Part shown: positions 38,120 through 47,889 of the stretch, one piece after another
Numbering within the stretch: the stretch's first letter is position 1
How the letters are laid out: each line of letters starts with the position of its first letter
DNA from: Acidobacteriota bacterium
GTDB lineage: Bacteria; Acidobacteriota; Blastocatellia; Pyrinomonadales; Pyrinomonadaceae
Assembly (NCBI GenBank): GCA_003697135.1
Contig: RFGC01000018.1
Location: 1-64,000 of the forward strand
Length of the DNA stretch: 64,000 bases
Reading direction: 5' to 3'
Notes under the pieces: generated by a model
The model's database searches: none
What the model was told of the DNA's origin: nothing
What the model saw: the letters and a program-made list of their open reading frames with translations, nothing else
Made by a program: the position numbers and the translations under genes

Positions 38120-38968
38120 ATGAACGGAAAAATAGGAATTGTGGGTGCAGGAACGATGGGAAGCGGAATCGCTCAAACAGCCGCTTCTTCGGGTTTTCAA
38201 GTCGTAATGTGCGACATCAAAGAAGAATTTTTAAGCAGAGGACTTGATTCCATAAGCAAAAGTCTCGACCGCTTTGTTAAAAAAGAAACCATTACAAACG
38301 AGCAAAAACAAGAAATTTTAGGCAGAATCGGCACAACAACAAACTTAGAAGATTTGAAGGATTCTTTCATTGTAGTCGAAGCCGCGACGGAAGATTTCGG
38401 CATCAAAAAAGAAATTTTTGAAAAGCTAGACGAGATAACAAGTGCTGAATGTATTTTGGCATCAAATACGTCCTCGATTTCAATAACAAAAATCGGTGCG
38501 GTAACGAAAAGGCCCGATAAGGTTATCGGCATGCACTTTTTCAATCCTGTGCCGATTATGAAATTGGTTGAAGTAATTCGTGGGATTGCAACTTCTGATG
38601 AGACTTATACGAAAGTCAAAGAACTAGCAGAAAAACTCGGAAAAGTCCCGGTGGAATGCAACGATTCTCCGGGGTTTGTATCAAATCGCGTCTTGATGCC
38701 GATGATAAACGAAGCAATATACGCTCTCTATGAAGGAGTGGCCACGAAAGAAGCGATTGATGAAATCATGAAACTCGGCATGAATCATCCGATGGGACCG
38801 CTGACTTTAGCCGATTTTATCGGTTTAGACGTTTGTCTTGCAATCTTGAATGTTTTATACGAAGGCTTAGGCGATCCGAAATATCGTCCATGCCCGCTTT
38901 TGAAAAAATATGTTGACGCAGGTTGGCTCGGACGTAAAACGGGCAAAGGGTTTTACGATTATCAGTAG
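38120..38968 (+). CDS. hbd: 3-hydroxybutyryl-CoA dehydrogenase
   Basis: The enzyme oxidises L-3-hydroxyacyl-CoA with NAD(P) or the reverse. The 282-residue protein begins with the Rossmann [20 protein letters not shown], then has [31 protein letters not shown] (catalytic His), [19 protein letters not shown] and a C-terminal [23 protein letters not shown]. Size and motifs match Hbd/PaaH. A Shine-Dalgarno-like GGAG lies 8 bases upstream. It is separated from neighbours by short gaps and no other beta-oxidation gene is adjacent. Confidence 0.95.
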   Translation: MNGKIGIVGAGTMGSGIAQTAASSGFQVVMCDIKEEFLSRGLDSISKSLDRFVKKETITNEQKQEILGRIGTTTNLEDLKDSFIVVEAATEDFGIKKEIFEKLDEITSAECILASNTSSISITKIGAVTKRPDKVIGMHFFNPVPIMKLVEVIRGIATSDETYTKVKELAEKLGKVPVECNDSPGFVSNRVLMPMINEAIYALYEGVATKEAIDEIMKLGMNHPMGPLTLADFIGLDVCLAILNVLYEGLGDPKYRPCPLLKKYVDAGWLGRKTGKGFYDYQ

Positions 38969-39008
38969 GAACCTGGTGCTTTCAAAAAGCGTATAGTTTG
39001 AAAAAGCC

Positions 39009-40349
39009 ATGAACGGGTTAATTTTCGTAATCGTTTCGTTTATTTTAGGTGTTTCAATTTTTGGACAGGTCAAGATAGCGCCGATGAAGTTCAAACAACG
39101 AACGCTTCCGAACGGATTGAAGGTGATTTCACTACAAGACAATTCAAATCCTACGGTCGCAATTCGTGTTCTTTATCGGGTAGGTTCAAAAGATGATCCA
39201 GAAGGGCGGTCTGGATTTGCGCATCTTTTTGAACACATGATGTTCAAATCCACCAAAAACATGAAAAGCGAAATGATAGATCGCCTTACCGAAGACGTTG
39301 GCGGTTACAACAATGCTTCAACGTGGGACGATTTCACCAATTACTTTGAAGTTGTGCCTTCAAACTATCTTGAATCCTTGCTTTGGGCTGAAGCCGATCG
39401 AATGGTCAATCTAAACGTTGATGAAGAAAACTTTCGTTCCGAGCGAGATGTTGTAAAGGAAGAGTTTCGTCAAAGAATTTTGGCACAGCCTTACGGGATG
39501 CTGTTCGGGCAATACATTGAAAAACTTTCTTTCAGCGTGCATCCTTACAAGCGCCCCGGAATCGGAAACCTGGAAGAACTCGACGCCGCAACGCTTGATG
39601 ACGTAAGAAACTTCTACAAAACGTTTTATCGCCCTGACAATGCGGTCTTGATAGTTGTAGGTGATTTTGAGCAAGAAAAATTGGATTTCTGGATTGATAA
39701 ATACTTTGGTAAGATTCCAAAGCCTGAAAGCGAGATTCCGCGTGTGAATGTTGTTGAACCGGAAAGAACAAAGGAGCAGAGATACACAAAGACTGCTCCC
39801 AATGTTCCGTTTCCTGCTGTTGCAATAACCTATCTAGCGCCGCCTTCAAAAAGCAAGAATGTCCCTGCGTTGAGATTAGCAGAGGTAATACTCTCGCAAG
39901 GAGAAAGCTCAAGGCTTTATCAGTCACTTGTTTACAAACAACAGATAGCGCAAGAGGCAGGATTCAATGTGGACATAAGAGTTGACAAGGGACTTCTGTA
40001 TTTTTATGCGATTGCTTCTGAAGGCAAGAAAGCTGAACAACTAGAAAAAGCTTTACTTGCGGAACTAAAAAAGATTCAGGAAAAAGGGGTTTCTGCAAGA
40101 GAATTAAGAAAAGCGAAAAATCAGATAATCTCATCTTTCTTGCAGGAGATTGAAACAAACGACGGGAAAGCATCTGCAATCGAAAGAGCTGTTGCATTTT
40201 ACGACGATCCGAACGCTGTAAATGAAGAAATCAGAAAAATCGAAGCCGTGACACTTGAGGACATCAAAAGAGTCATGAACAAGTATTTCACTGAAACAAA
40301 TAGAGTTGTGATTCACTACTTGCAGGAAGGAGAAGAAAAAAAGAAGTGA
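39009..40349 (+). CDS. M16-family zinc metalloprotease, catalytic subunit
   Basis: The 446-residue protein begins with a hydrophobic leader (LIFVIVSFILGVSIFGQ), so it is probably exported to the periplasm. It has the inverted zinc motif H72-L-F-E75-H76 (HLFEHMMF), and a further glutamate in the following helix would complete the site. Other M16 motifs are GGYNNASTWDDFTNYFEVVP and LFGQYIEKLSFSVHPYKRP. A second M16 protein that lacks the zinc motif overlaps its 3' end by four bases, so the pair likely forms a heterodimer as in processing peptidase-like systems. Confidence 0.93.
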   Translation: MNGLIFVIVSFILGVSIFGQVKIAPMKFKQRTLPNGLKVISLQDNSNPTVAIRVLYRVGSKDDPEGRSGFAHLFEHMMFKSTKNMKSEMIDRLTEDVGGYNNASTWDDFTNYFEVVPSNYLESLLWAEADRMVNLNVDEENFRSERDVVKEEFRQRILAQPYGMLFGQYIEKLSFSVHPYKRPGIGNLEELDAATLDDVRNFYKTFYRPDNAVLIVVGDFEQEKLDFWIDKYFGKIPKPESEIPRVNVVEPERTKEQRYTKTAPNVPFPAVAITYLAPPSKSKNVPALRLAEVILSQGESSRLYQSLVYKQQIAQEAGFNVDIRVDKGLLYFYAIASEGKKAEQLEKALLAELKKIQEKGVSARELRKAKNQIISSFLQEIETNDGKASAIERAVAFYDDPNAVNEEIRKIEAVTLEDIKRVMNKYFTETNRVVIHYLQEGEEKKK

Positions 40350-41785
40350 AAATGCTGAATTTTTTGCTTCTAGTTTTTACCTTGTCATTTTTCTGTTTTC
40401 AGATTATGGCGCAAGAAACACCACCAGCACCAGCACCACCGAAACCGATAAAAGTTCCTTCAATTAAAGAAAAGAAGTTACCAAATGGTTTGACGGTTGC
40501 CGTAGTTGAAAAGAGAAACGTCCCGTTAGTTGCGGTTTATTTCTTAATCGGTGATGGAGCTTCAAAAGAAGATTTGAAAAAGGCAGGGCTTGCGAATCTT
40601 ACAGCTTCACTTTTGACTAGAGGAACGAAGACTCGAAGTGCGAGTAAAATCGCTGAAGATATTGAATTTTTAGGGGGCGAGTTGAATTCGGGTGCTGACT
40701 GGAATGAATCTTACATCACTTTGAATGTTACGAGTGATAAACTCGCCGCCGCAATGAACGTTATGGCTGATGTCTTGCTCAATCCGACATTTGCGCAGAA
40801 AGAAATTGAGATTTTGAAAGCGCAGATTCAAGACAATCTTTCTTACAACTTGCGTCAACCTGGTTTCTTGGCAAGCTACGCCGCAAGCGTTTATGCTTAC
40901 GGTGAGCATCCTGTCTTGGGAACACCAGAAAGTTTAGAAAGCATTAGCAGACAAGATATAGTTTCGTTTTATAAAAAAGCCTTTGCTCCCGGAAAGGCTG
41001 TTTTGATTTTTGTTGGCGACATTTCTTTGCAGAAAGCCGAGAATTTGGCAAGAAGGTTTTTTGGAGCTTGGAAAAATTCAATTGCTGAAGAAACCGTAGC
41101 CAAGGAGCAAAACTCCAACCGAACAAATGGGCTTGAAATTTTAGTGATTGATTTGCCGAATTCGGGACAAGCGGCAGTCACCTATACAAAGGAAATTGCA
41201 GATGTCCGAAGAGATGACAGAAAGAGATATTTTGAGGCGAGCGTAATGAATTCTGTTCTTGGTGGTGGATATTCGGCAAGACTCAACCAAGAAATAAGAA
41301 TCAAACGCGGATTAAGCTACGGCGCAGGGAGTAGTTTTGCATGGCGAAGAGCAAAGGCAAATTTCATAGCGCGTGCCCAAACAAAGAACGAATCAGCCGC
41401 CGAGGTTGCCGAATTGATTTTAGGCGAAATAAGAAAACTCTCGGAGCAAGAAGTTTCTGGTGAAGAAATAAAGCCGCGCAAAGCCGCTTTGATTGGGACT
41501 TTCAGCCGTAATACGGAAACGAATTTTCAGTTGGCGAATGTATTAGCCGAACTTTATGCACTTGGCGTTTCGACAGATGAAATCAATTCTTATGTCCAAG
41601 AAATCGAGGCAGTAAGCAGTCAGCAAGTAAAGGAGTTTACTTCCAAATTTCTCGGTGACGGAAAACTAATCATTGTCGGTGACTACGAAAAGATGAAAGA
41701 TGATTTATTAAAAAGGTTTTCGTCGGTGAAAATAAAGGTTTTGCGGGCAAGTGAATTGAACCTTGAAAAGCTTCAAACCGAATAG
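40346..41785 (+). CDS. M16-family protein lacking the zinc motif (partner subunit)
   Basis: The 479-residue protein starts with a GTG at 40346 overlapping the previous stop; an ATG at 40352 is the alternative. A signal peptide (LLLVFTLSFFCFQIMAQ) is followed by a proline-rich stretch (PPAPAPPKPIKVP). It shows M16 homology (NGLTVAVVEKRNVPLVAVYF, FLGGELNSGADWNESYITLN, HPVLGTPESLESISRQDIVS), but where HxxEH should be, the sequence reads AGLANLTASLLTRGT. It is thus the non-catalytic subunit. It likely binds substrate next to the active neighbour. Confidence 0.92.
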   Translation: MKMLNFLLLVFTLSFFCFQIMAQETPPAPAPPKPIKVPSIKEKKLPNGLTVAVVEKRNVPLVAVYFLIGDGASKEDLKKAGLANLTASLLTRGTKTRSASKIAEDIEFLGGELNSGADWNESYITLNVTSDKLAAAMNVMADVLLNPTFAQKEIEILKAQIQDNLSYNLRQPGFLASYAASVYAYGEHPVLGTPESLESISRQDIVSFYKKAFAPGKAVLIFVGDISLQKAENLARRFFGAWKNSIAEETVAKEQNSNRTNGLEILVIDLPNSGQAAVTYTKEIADVRRDDRKRYFEASVMNSVLGGGYSARLNQEIRIKRGLSYGAGSSFAWRRAKANFIARAQTKNESAAEVAELILGEIRKLSEQEVSGEEIKPRKAALIGTFSRNTETNFQLANVLAELYALGVSTDEINSYVQEIEAVSSQQVKEFTSKFLGDGKLIIVGDYEKMKDDLLKRFSSVKIKVLRASELNLEKLQTE

Positions 41786-41796
41786 CTCTTGAAGCG

Positions 41797-43566
41797 ATGC
41801 ATCGAAATCTTCGTTCATTTCTGGATGCTTTGAGACGGGAAAACGAACTTGTTGAAATCAGTGTTCCCGTTGATCCATATCTTGAGATTGCAGAAATACA
41901 TCGTCGAGTAATCCAACAACAAGGAAAAGCGCTTTTTTTCAGTAACGTTAAAGGTTCTGATTTTCCTGTTGTTACAAATCTTTTCGGGACTGTAAAAAGA
42001 ATTGAACTAGCTTTTGGAAAAAAGCCACAGGAATTTGTCCGTCGCGCTGTGGAAATGGTCAAAGAGGCACTACCCCCAAAGCCGAGTGTGTTATGGCAAT
42101 ACAAAGATGTGATTTTTTCGGCTTTGAAGTTTGGCTTGAAGAAAACTCGAAAAGCACCTGTATTGGAAGTGAGGCAAAATCCGCCGGATTTGGAGAAGTT
42201 GCCGCTTCTTCAGCTATGGCATGAAGACGGTGGCCACTTCATCACCTTACCGCTTGTTTACACGGAAAGCCCTACGACGGGAAAGCACAATCTAGGCATG
42301 TATCGAATTCAGCGATACGATTCACGCACCACCGGAATTCACTGGCAGATAGGCAAAGGCGGTGGATTTCACTATTTTGAAGCAGAAAGCCTTAATCAAG
42401 ATTTGCCGATGACGATTTTCTTGGGAGGACCGCCGGCTTTGATTTTATCGGCGATTGCGCCTTTGCCTGAAAATGTCCCTGAACTGATGTTGGCTTCACT
42501 ACTTGCCGATGAAAGGCTTGAGGTGGTCGAAAATCCTATAAAAAATCACCATCGGCTAATTGCGGAAGCAGAATTTGCGATATGCGGAAAAGTGCCACCA
42601 CACAAGAGACGTCCTGAAGGTCCTTTTGGTGACCATTACGGTTATTATTCGCTTAAGCATGATTATCCGATTTTCGAGATTGAAGCCATCTTTCATCGCA
42701 AAGATGCGATTTATCCTGCGACAGTTGTTGGAAAGCCGAGGCAAGAGGATTTTTTCATCGGAGATTATCTACAAGAACTTTTATCGCCTTTGTTTCCTTT
42801 AGTGATGCCTGCCGTTTTGGACTTGTGGAGCTATGGCGAAACAGGCTTTCATAGTTTAGCGGCGGCGGTAGTTAGGGAAAGATACGCGCGAGAGGCAATC
42901 TCTGCGGGTTTCCGAATACTCGGCGAAGGACAGCTTTCGCTTACAAAGTTTCTGCTTTTGACCGATAAGCCACAGAATTTGCGAGATTTCAAATCTCTTT
43001 TTGAATACATTTTGGAGAGGGTTGATTGGGAAAGCGACTTTTTCATATTCGACCGAACTTCATTCGATACGCTCGACTATGCTTCAGGCACGATAAATCT
43101 AGGCTCTAAGGCAATGCTAATCGGTGTTGGAGAAAAGAAGCGTGAGTTGAAAAGAGAGTTTGCAGAAGTAGCGTCGCTTCCCTTTGGCGTTGAAAAAGCA
43201 AAGGTTTTTTGTGGTGGCTGTTTGGTGTTGCAGGTGGCGAAATACGAAGATGATAAAAACTTACCTGAAAGAGTAGCTAAAGCAGATGAATTCAGTGAAT
43301 TTCAGGTTATAGTTTTGCACGACAAAATTGAATACGCCGATTCTGCTGATCAGTTTCTATGGGCAACATGGACTAGGTTCAATCCTTCGACCGATGTTTA
43401 CGCAAAAAAGGTTTGGCTGAAAAACAATCATATTTGCTATTCCCCGCCGATTGTGATTGATGCGAGAATGAAGCCTTGGTATCCGAAGGAGGTTGAAGTT
43501 CGAGAGGATGTTGCAAAGCTCGTGGATCGGCGCTGGAAAGAGTATTTTGGTGATGATAAGCCATAA
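41797..43566 (+). CDS. UbiD-family decarboxylase
   Basis: UbiD enzymes use prenylated FMN to remove aryl or alpha,beta-unsaturated carboxylates. The 589-residue protein has the family opening LRSFLDALRRENELVEISVP, GMYRIQRYDSRTTGIHWQIG, and PEGPFGDHYGYYSL, which contains the catalytic E-x-D region. The size suits the family. A UbiX prenyltransferase gene is not in the window. The target could be an early quinone precursor, but no menaquinone or ubiquinone gene is next to it. It starts 11 bases after the M16 partner gene and may be in the same operon. Confidence 0.92.
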   Translation: MHRNLRSFLDALRRENELVEISVPVDPYLEIAEIHRRVIQQQGKALFFSNVKGSDFPVVTNLFGTVKRIELAFGKKPQEFVRRAVEMVKEALPPKPSVLWQYKDVIFSALKFGLKKTRKAPVLEVRQNPPDLEKLPLLQLWHEDGGHFITLPLVYTESPTTGKHNLGMYRIQRYDSRTTGIHWQIGKGGGFHYFEAESLNQDLPMTIFLGGPPALILSAIAPLPENVPELMLASLLADERLEVVENPIKNHHRLIAEAEFAICGKVPPHKRRPEGPFGDHYGYYSLKHDYPIFEIEAIFHRKDAIYPATVVGKPRQEDFFIGDYLQELLSPLFPLVMPAVLDLWSYGETGFHSLAAAVVRERYAREAISAGFRILGEGQLSLTKFLLLTDKPQNLRDFKSLFEYILERVDWESDFFIFDRTSFDTLDYASGTINLGSKAMLIGVGEKKRELKREFAEVASLPFGVEKAKVFCGGCLVLQVAKYEDDKNLPERVAKADEFSEFQVIVLHDKIEYADSADQFLWATWTRFNPSTDVYAKKVWLKNNHICYSPPIVIDARMKPWYPKEVEVREDVAKLVDRRWKEYFGDDKP

Positions 43567-43755
43567 CCAACGTTTCTGAACATTCCCAAATCGAATTTTC
43601 CCATCCCAACAATTTCCGGTCACGTGAAGAAATCCGCAAAAGCTAAATACCTTGCGGTAGGTTCTTGCTTTGTAGAAATGCCGTTTGTTGAAAATTTTTC
43701 TTGAAAAAGCCTCTCGAAAAATGCTTTAATGGCAAAGAAATGGAGGGCAATGAAC

Positions 43756-44868
43756 ATGGGGGATAAAAACAAGAAAACGGCTTCGGGTAGCCATCGTGGT
43801 GATCTTATAAGTCGAATGAATAGGATTGTTCCACTGCTCAAAGAAAAATGGCGGTCGCGAGAAGAATTAGCCGAACAGCTTGATGTTTCTACTCGAACTA
43901 TTGGCCGCTACATAGACGAATTGTCGCTGTGTAGCTTTTACTATTTGAGAGAAAAGCGTGAAGGGCATCGGATTTTATACAAAATCGAGGAAGGTAGCAA
44001 GTTTATCCCGCCTGAACTTACGGAATCAGACCTAATTGCACTTTTGTTGGCTGAAGAAGTTATTGGCGAGGCGGGACTTACCATGATTCCCCAACCTTTC
44101 GCTGTTAATTTCGATTCGCTAATGGTGAAACTAAGGTCAGCAATATCGGAGGAGCAACGCAAAAGACTAAGCAAACTGAAATCAGTTTTAGGGTCGGCAG
44201 TTTCTCCGGCAAAAGATTTTCGCAAGGATAGAGTCAAGATAGGCAAATTGCTAAAAGCGGCCTTAGATTGTCGCCGTGTTCGCATGCGTTATCACTCTCT
44301 TTCGAGTAATCAAACAACAGAGAGGATTTTTGAGCCATATTCGATTTACTACGATCCAGACGGTGCAACAATCAAGGTTATAGGTTTTGACCACAAACGG
44401 AAAGATATTATTCCTTTTTCGATAGATCACATTCTTGAAGTTCGGTTGATGAAGGAAAAGTTTGAAAGACCTAGTGGCTTTAGCTTGCGTGAATTTTTAG
44501 CGGAGAATTGTTTTAACGGGATTCACGGAAAGCCCGTAAGGGTGCGTTTACGAGCAAGAGGCGTGACGGCAAGGATTTTCGCAGAAAGAAAATTTCATCG
44601 CACCCAAAAAATCATCGAAGAAAATTTTCTGAATTCGAGTAAAGCCAACAAGCCAGATGAGCCTGAGGAGATAACAGTTGAGATGTGTGTTGCTGATGGG
44701 CGCGGGCTTTTGCGGTTTATATTGAGTTGGGGCAATGAAGTTGAAGTACTAGAACCGCCAAATATCCGCCAGCAAGTTAAAGAAACTTACGAGAGAGCTT
44801 TGGCTCTTTATTCTTGGGGCGAAATAAGAGCCGAAATATGCCCAAGCTTAGTGGACAAAACCAGCTGA
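43756..44868 (+). CDS. HTH/WYL-domain transcriptional regulator
   Basis: The 370-residue protein has an N-terminal DeoR-type helix-turn-helix (KEKWRSREELAEQLDVSTRT, then IGRYIDELSL) and a WYL domain (about 170-250: MRYHSLSSNQTTERIFEPYS and IYYDPDGATIKVIGFDHKRK). A C-terminal extension follows. WYL proteins often sense nucleic-acid ligands and regulate defence genes, including CRISPR-Cas. I chose the ATG at 43756 because GGAGGG lies 8 bases upstream; the ATG at 43750 is too close to it. The cas operon starts 234 bases downstream on the same strand, so this protein is the most likely regulator of it. Confidence 0.88.
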   Translation: MGDKNKKTASGSHRGDLISRMNRIVPLLKEKWRSREELAEQLDVSTRTIGRYIDELSLCSFYYLREKREGHRILYKIEEGSKFIPPELTESDLIALLLAEEVIGEAGLTMIPQPFAVNFDSLMVKLRSAISEEQRKRLSKLKSVLGSAVSPAKDFRKDRVKIGKLLKAALDCRRVRMRYHSLSSNQTTERIFEPYSIYYDPDGATIKVIGFDHKRKDIIPFSIDHILEVRLMKEKFERPSGFSLREFLAENCFNGIHGKPVRVRLRARGVTARIFAERKFHRTQKIIEENFLNSSKANKPDEPEEITVEMCVADGRGLLRFILSWGNEVEVLEPPNIRQQVKETYERALALYSWGEIRAEICPSLVDKTS

Positions 44869-44910
44869 TTTCCATGGAGAGATCAAGATTCTGATTATGA
44901 AGATTTTGCG

Positions 44911-45053
44911 AAAAATTTTTATCAGGAGTGTTGAAGATTGCAAATAATAATATTTGGCGAGGATTTGGATCGAAGAAATTTCGGTTTATGAAGATTGAAA
45001 AAGAAAACGTGATGTGAGATACGAAAAAATTTTTAGAGGTTAAAAAAATTTTT
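44911..45053 (+). promoter_or_regulatory. Possible control region of the cas operon
   Basis: The 234-base gap before cas3 is AT-rich and contains three A-tract/T-tract palindromes (44911-44920, 45024-45034, 45042-45053), each a run of A followed by a run of T. Two of these lie within 30 bases of each other, about 50-80 bases before the cas3 start. They may form bends or bind a dimeric regulator. No sigma-70 promoter with both boxes stood out. Confidence 0.3.
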
Positions 45054-45102
45054 GCAAGTGATCGTCCTTGTCCAAGTTTTTTTGTAATCTTCTGGGTAGA
45101 TT

Positions 45103-47889
45103 ATGAAATGCAAAGGATTTTCTGAAGGAACTTTGAACCGAGAATTAAGTGCTGAGGATTTTTTCAATCGAGCATTTAAGGTCCTAACAGACTATTGTCC
45201 GCTCAAATGGCAAAGACGTTTATACCTTAAACTCGTGTCTGGCGAAATTCCGGATGTGGTGGATTTGCCGACTGGTGTTGGAAAAACATCAATCATCACT
45301 ATCTGGCTAATTGCCTTCGCATGGCAGATGCTAACAGGAAAGAGTCCATGTTTGCCACGCAGAATTATTTACATAGTTAACCGTCGAACTGTCGTTGATC
45401 AAGCAACAAGAGTTGTAGAGAAAATTAGTCGTCGGATATTCGGAATGGAAAAGACTTCTCATGAAGATAAGGAAATCCTTGAGAAGCTAAAAGAAGCTTT
45501 GCAACTATGCACGGCAATAGAAGTGAATCAGCCTCTCGCAATTAGCACGCTTCGTGGCGAGCTGGCTGATAACGAAGAGTGGAAGGCAGATCCAACTCGT
45601 CCCGCCATCATTATTGGCACCATAGACATGATTGGTAGCAAACTGCTTTTTTCAGGCTATGGAGATAGTTATCGGGTGAGGCCGCATCACGCTGGGCTGA
45701 TAGGTCAAGACGCGCTCATCATTCATGACGAAGCGCATCTTACGCCAGCTTTCAGTGAACTTCTCCACGCTGTCGCTCGTGAGCAAGAAAAATGCAACGA
45801 GCCAAGGCCAATAAAAGTCATTGAGCTTTCAGCTACGTTGAGAAAATCGGGAGAAAAAGTTTTCAAACTTGAAGATGAAGATGAGAAGGATGGTTTCGTG
45901 AAAGAGAGATTAGATGCGAAAAAAAGCCTTTATATTCACGAGGTAGAAACAGGGGAACTAATAAAAAAGATCGTAGAACGTGCGAAAGATTATCAGTCTT
46001 GCAGAAGCAAGATCCTTATCTACGCTCACTCGCCAGAGCAAGCAAAGGGGATCGTAAACGAGTTGAAAAAATCACTTGGTAGAGATAGCTCTGTAGCACT
46101 GTTGACAGGAACTATTCGAGGCTATGAAAGGGATAAACTCGTAGAGAGCAATCCCGTTTTCCTTGCCTTCATGAGTCCAGAATGCCAAGTTGAAGAAACG
46201 TTTTATTTAGTGTGCACATCCGCAGGGGAGGTTGGCGTTGATCTATACGCACATCACATAATTTGCGACGCAACAACGTTGGAGTCCCTGATCCAGCGAC
46301 TGGGGCGAGGTAATCGCGATGGCAAACATGAAGCGGAAGTTCATCTATTCATAGAGAAAAATACAAAAGGGGAAGAGAGAGAACTGCAAAAAATTTGCCA
46401 GGCAACTGTTGAACTTCTGAGAGAAAGGCTGACGAATAAGGGGGATGGGGCTTTTGATGTTAGCCCGAGAGCCTTGAAAAATCTGTTGAACAATCTAAAA
46501 GAGCACGAAAAAGAGGAGGTTTTTACCCCTAAACCGAAAATTGTTCCAGTTAACGACATCTTGCTGGATGCATGGGCAATGACCAGCATACGTGAGAAAT
46601 TACCTGGTCGTCCATCTGTCGCGGACTATCTCCATGGGATCGAAGCGAATCCGCCGGAGACCTATTTGGCTTGGCGTCGGGAGGTTAGTCTTTTAGTCAA
46701 TAGTGAGGTTTCGGAAGACGACATAAGTGAGTGGTTCCAGCACTGCCGCATTGAGAGTCGCGAACGTTTGCGCGATTTAAGCTCTCGAGTTTTCGAAGAG
46801 CTGAAAAAGATTGCCGAAGTTAATGATTTCCCGGTTATCTTAATTGATGAGCGCGGCGGCGCAAAGAAGAGCTCTCTGCACGAATTGACACGAGGAAACG
46901 AAGATGCGATCAGATTTTACAAAGATGCGATCAGATTTTGCACGGTTGTGTTGCCTGTGGAGGCTGGTGGTCTGACCGAGGAAGGGATTCTGGATGGTAG
47001 GGCTAAACCTAGAGACGGTTTAGACATTTTAAGTCAAGATAGAGATAAAGTTCGATTAGAAATAAGAGGTATCAATGAGACTTACGAATACCGTAAGCTT
47101 GAAGATAGCGAAAACTTCACCGAATTAGATGGAAAATACACCTCGGCTAATGAGGTATTAGGAAAAATATCAGGAAATTTGAAAAAATCGGTTGCAATAG
47201 TCCTTCCTTTGCAGCTGCCAGGTGAAGATGAAGAGGAGGTAGTAACGCGTTATCTTGCATTACTGGCTGAGCCTAAGCAGGCTACTACCGAAGATCCAGA
47301 ATCAGTTGGTTACAAATCTGCGCCAAAGCTAAAAGACCACTTAAGATCTGCAGCTAAGATTGCAAGAAAAATAGTGGAAAAACTAGGCTTAGAGGCTTCA
47401 ATAAAAGAAGCAATAGTTAAAGCGGCTGAGTATCATGACTTAGGTAAGGATAGAGAATGCTGGCAGTCATCGGTTTTCAATAATAATCCTAACGATCCTT
47501 GGGCAAAATCAGGACCACAAGGTATGGATTGGCGGCGTCTCGCCGGTTATCGACATGAATTTGGCTCATTATTGGATGCTAAGAAGAAGTTAAATGGCCA
47601 CGAAGAAAGTGATCTCATCCTTCATCTTATTGCGGCCCATCATGGACGAGCTCGCCCTCATTTTGAACTTGATGCTTGGGATAATGAAAGATACGCAACT
47701 TCCGACAATGAGGAAGAGGCTTATGAAGTCATGCGGCGTTATGAGAGGCTACAGCGAAGATTCGGTCGTTGGGGGCTAGCGTGGTTAGAATCGCTGGTCC
47801 GATGTGCTGATGTTATTGCTTCGCGTCAGGTTGTATTGGAAGAATCAACGTTGTTGGAGGAAGTGGGAGATGATCAAAATCAAGGTTGA
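45103..47889 (+). CDS. cas3: Cas3 helicase-nuclease, type I-G arrangement (helicase-HD)
   Basis: Cas3 unwinds and degrades target DNA recruited by the Cascade complex. The 928-residue protein has helicase motifs: Walker A DLPTGVGKTSI (55-63), DEAH (209-212, IIHDEAHLTP), ELSATL, and the late QRLGRGNRDG. The HD nuclease lies at the C-terminus, with LKDHLRSAAK, YHDLGK (H778, D779), YRHEFGSL and AAHHGRARP. HD after the helicase is the layout of subtype I-G (I-U) Cas3. It heads the operon and overlaps the next gene by 20 bases. An in-frame 21-base duplication is visible around residue 605. Confidence 0.95.
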   Translation: MKCKGFSEGTLNRELSAEDFFNRAFKVLTDYCPLKWQRRLYLKLVSGEIPDVVDLPTGVGKTSIITIWLIAFAWQMLTGKSPCLPRRIIYIVNRRTVVDQATRVVEKISRRIFGMEKTSHEDKEILEKLKEALQLCTAIEVNQPLAISTLRGELADNEEWKADPTRPAIIIGTIDMIGSKLLFSGYGDSYRVRPHHAGLIGQDALIIHDEAHLTPAFSELLHAVAREQEKCNEPRPIKVIELSATLRKSGEKVFKLEDEDEKDGFVKERLDAKKSLYIHEVETGELIKKIVERAKDYQSCRSKILIYAHSPEQAKGIVNELKKSLGRDSSVALLTGTIRGYERDKLVESNPVFLAFMSPECQVEETFYLVCTSAGEVGVDLYAHHIICDATTLESLIQRLGRGNRDGKHEAEVHLFIEKNTKGEERELQKICQATVELLRERLTNKGDGAFDVSPRALKNLLNNLKEHEKEEVFTPKPKIVPVNDILLDAWAMTSIREKLPGRPSVADYLHGIEANPPETYLAWRREVSLLVNSEVSEDDISEWFQHCRIESRERLRDLSSRVFEELKKIAEVNDFPVILIDERGGAKKSSLHELTRGNEDAIRFYKDAIRFCTVVLPVEAGGLTEEGILDGRAKPRDGLDILSQDRDKVRLEIRGINETYEYRKLEDSENFTELDGKYTSANEVLGKISGNLKKSVAIVLPLQLPGEDEEEVVTRYLALLAEPKQATTEDPESVGYKSAPKLKDHLRSAAKIARKIVEKLGLEASIKEAIVKAAEYHDLGKDRECWQSSVFNNNPNDPWAKSGPQGMDWRRLAGYRHEFGSLLDAKKKLNGHEESDLILHLIAAHHGRARPHFELDAWDNERYATSDNEEEAYEVMRRYERLQRRFGRWGLAWLESLVRCADVIASRQVVLEESTLLEEVGDDQNQG
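46901..46939 (+). repeat. In-frame tandem duplication within cas3
   Basis: An identical 18-base unit occurs at 46901-46918 and 46922-46939 with a 21-base period, coding DAIRFY-K-DAIRFC. The copies are perfect, so the duplication is probably recent. It preserves the frame and lies between the helicase and HD regions. Confidence 0.85.
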
